From NCBI RefSeq assembly GCF_029168945.1, contig NC_083605.1, positions 21,713,280-21,777,279 of the forward strand: DNA of 64,000 bases. The letters run 5' to 3'. How positions within the stretch are numbered: position 1 is the stretch's first letter; every line of letters starts with the position of its first letter. Both the position numbers and the translations under genes were made by a program. The stretch comes from Cannabis sativa (taxonomy: Eukaryota; Streptophyta; Magnoliopsida; Rosales; Cannabaceae). The notes beneath the pieces were generated by a model, which had not been told where the DNA came from, made no database searches, and saw only the letters and a list, made by a program, of their open reading frames with translations. Positions 63,059 to 64,000 of the stretch are shown here, one piece after another.

Positions 63059-64000
63059 TTGTCTCAAGCGAGCATATGAAGAAGAGTGGATCTTGGACTC
63101 GGGGTGTTCACTTCCACATGTGTCCAAAGGCCGAAATGTTCAATGATCTCGAGGAGATCTCGGGGGAACGATCTTGTTAGGAAGCAATGGCATGCATGCG
63201 GTGTACTTGGTATTGGGTACGTGATCATCAATATGTTTGATGGCATACCAAGAACACTTAAGAATGTCGAGTATGTACACGATTTGAGAAGAAACTTACT
63301 GTCCATTGGAATGTTGGACAGTACTGGGTGCATCATCAAGGTGGAAGGTGGAATCTTGAAGATTTCTAAGAACTCCACATTGGTGATGAAAGGAGAGTTA
63401 AAGAATGGATTATATTCTTTAATTGGGAAAACAGTTATGGGAAATGCTGCACCATAACGGATCGAGATTGACAAGACCGGGCTATGGCACCTAAAACTTG
63501 GCCATGTGAGTGAAAGGGGCTGCGAGAACTCGAAAAACGAGGGCTTGTTGAAAGACAAGTTGAATGGCAAAGTTTGGGATTCAGTGAAGATTGTGTTTAT
63601 GGGAAGTGTTGTAAGGCAAAATTCTCATACGGTCTACACATCGAGCAAGGAACCATTGAATTACATACACTGCGACTTATGGGGGCCATCTAGAATCAAG
63701 AACCTTTGGGAGGAGCTAGTTACTTTCTCGGCATCATTGATGATTTTTCTAGGAAGGTATGGGTGTATCTACTAAATTCTAAAGATCATGCTTTCAATGC
63801 ATTTGTCACTTGGAAAAGACTTGTTGAGAATCAAGCGGAAAGAAACTAAAGAAACTCAGGACAGATAATGGACTTGAGTTTTGCTCGAGCAAATTCTTGA
63901 GTTTTGCAAGAGAGAAGGCATTGACGGACACAAGACGGATTCCCAAAGAATCCCCGGCAAAATGGGTTATTTGAAAGGATGAACGGGACATTGATGAGAG
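63059..64000 (+). pseudogene. pol: Tork pol: protease, pre-integrase, integrase start (partial)
   Basis: EEWILDSGCS at about 63083-63112 holds the protease Asp (DSG at 63096-63104). MCPKAEMFNDLEEIS follows in another frame, and 63180-63457 reads MFDGIPRTLKNVEYVHDLRR and NLLSIGMLDSTGC. LWHLKLGHVSERG (about 63483-63522) is the GAG_pre-integrase motif. Integrase begins with YIHCDLWGPSRIK (first Asp) and reaches LRTDNGLEFCSSKF (second Asp, about 63850-63890). The catalytic Glu should lie near the window end. The frame changes at several points, again mostly next to CGG or CGAG. Confidence 0.85.

Larger units (their letters stand above)
61686..64000 (+). mobile_element. Tork-type copia element (5' half)
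   Basis: LTR, PBS, gag, protease and the start of integrase in order, running off the right edge. Gag resembles that of tobacco Tnt1, placing it in the Tork lineage. Left flank is CAAAC (61681-61685). The 3' LTR and target duplication lie outside the window. Confidence 0.9.

Overview
This window is plant nuclear DNA, almost certainly from a eudicot with a moderately large, AT-rich, transposon-packed genome. The evidence is the set of lineages: Tat, Tekay and Athila Ty3/gypsy elements, Tork Ty1/copia, a Cassandra element carrying 5S rRNA sequence, an L1-type LINE and a PIF/Harbinger-like MITE. I cannot name the species from sequence alone; Cannabaceae is a weak guess from memory of similar LTRs. 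I see no convincing single-copy host gene.

Positions 1-42546 are one nested block. The oldest layer is a decayed Tat element (LTR end and gag at 1-1259 and 3167-3910; integrase and antisense ORF at 40146-42546). Its gag is split by a 1.9 kb solo LTR (1260-3166). Where its protease, RT and RNase H should be lies a Cassandra array of three LTRs. The first Cassandra LTR is itself split by two large copia-type elements of one family: copy A (minus, 4029-28872, TSD ACTAC) and copy B (plus, 29159-39281, TSD GTAAG). Copy A contains a tandem Tekay chromovirus (8386-19620). Its right LTR contains an intact-looking 5.2 kb Athila-type element without pol (23623-28856, TSD GGCAT).

Positions 42547-52832 are copy C of the same copia family, carrying a MITE (48967-49808, TSD TTA). 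Its 3' LTR is broken, and a tRNA-like SINE-type sequence and a 5'-truncated LINE follow. The LINE is split by a solo LTR (53498-55308, TSD CCACC). Positions 55771-61685 are AT-rich intergenic DNA with microsatellites. Positions 61686-64000 are the 5' half of a Tork copia element that runs off the window.

Two observations stand out. Copies A, B and C share the same gutted pol, so this copia family seems to have spread as a non-autonomous passenger. Second, differences between duplicate copies (the two Tekay pol genes, the two LTRs of B, the two Tekay LTRs) fall overwhelmingly at CAG/CTG sites, as CAG to CGG or CGAG and CTG to CGG, CG or ACG. This looks like basecalling error at CHG-methylated cytosines rather than mutation, so many frameshifts here may not be real.
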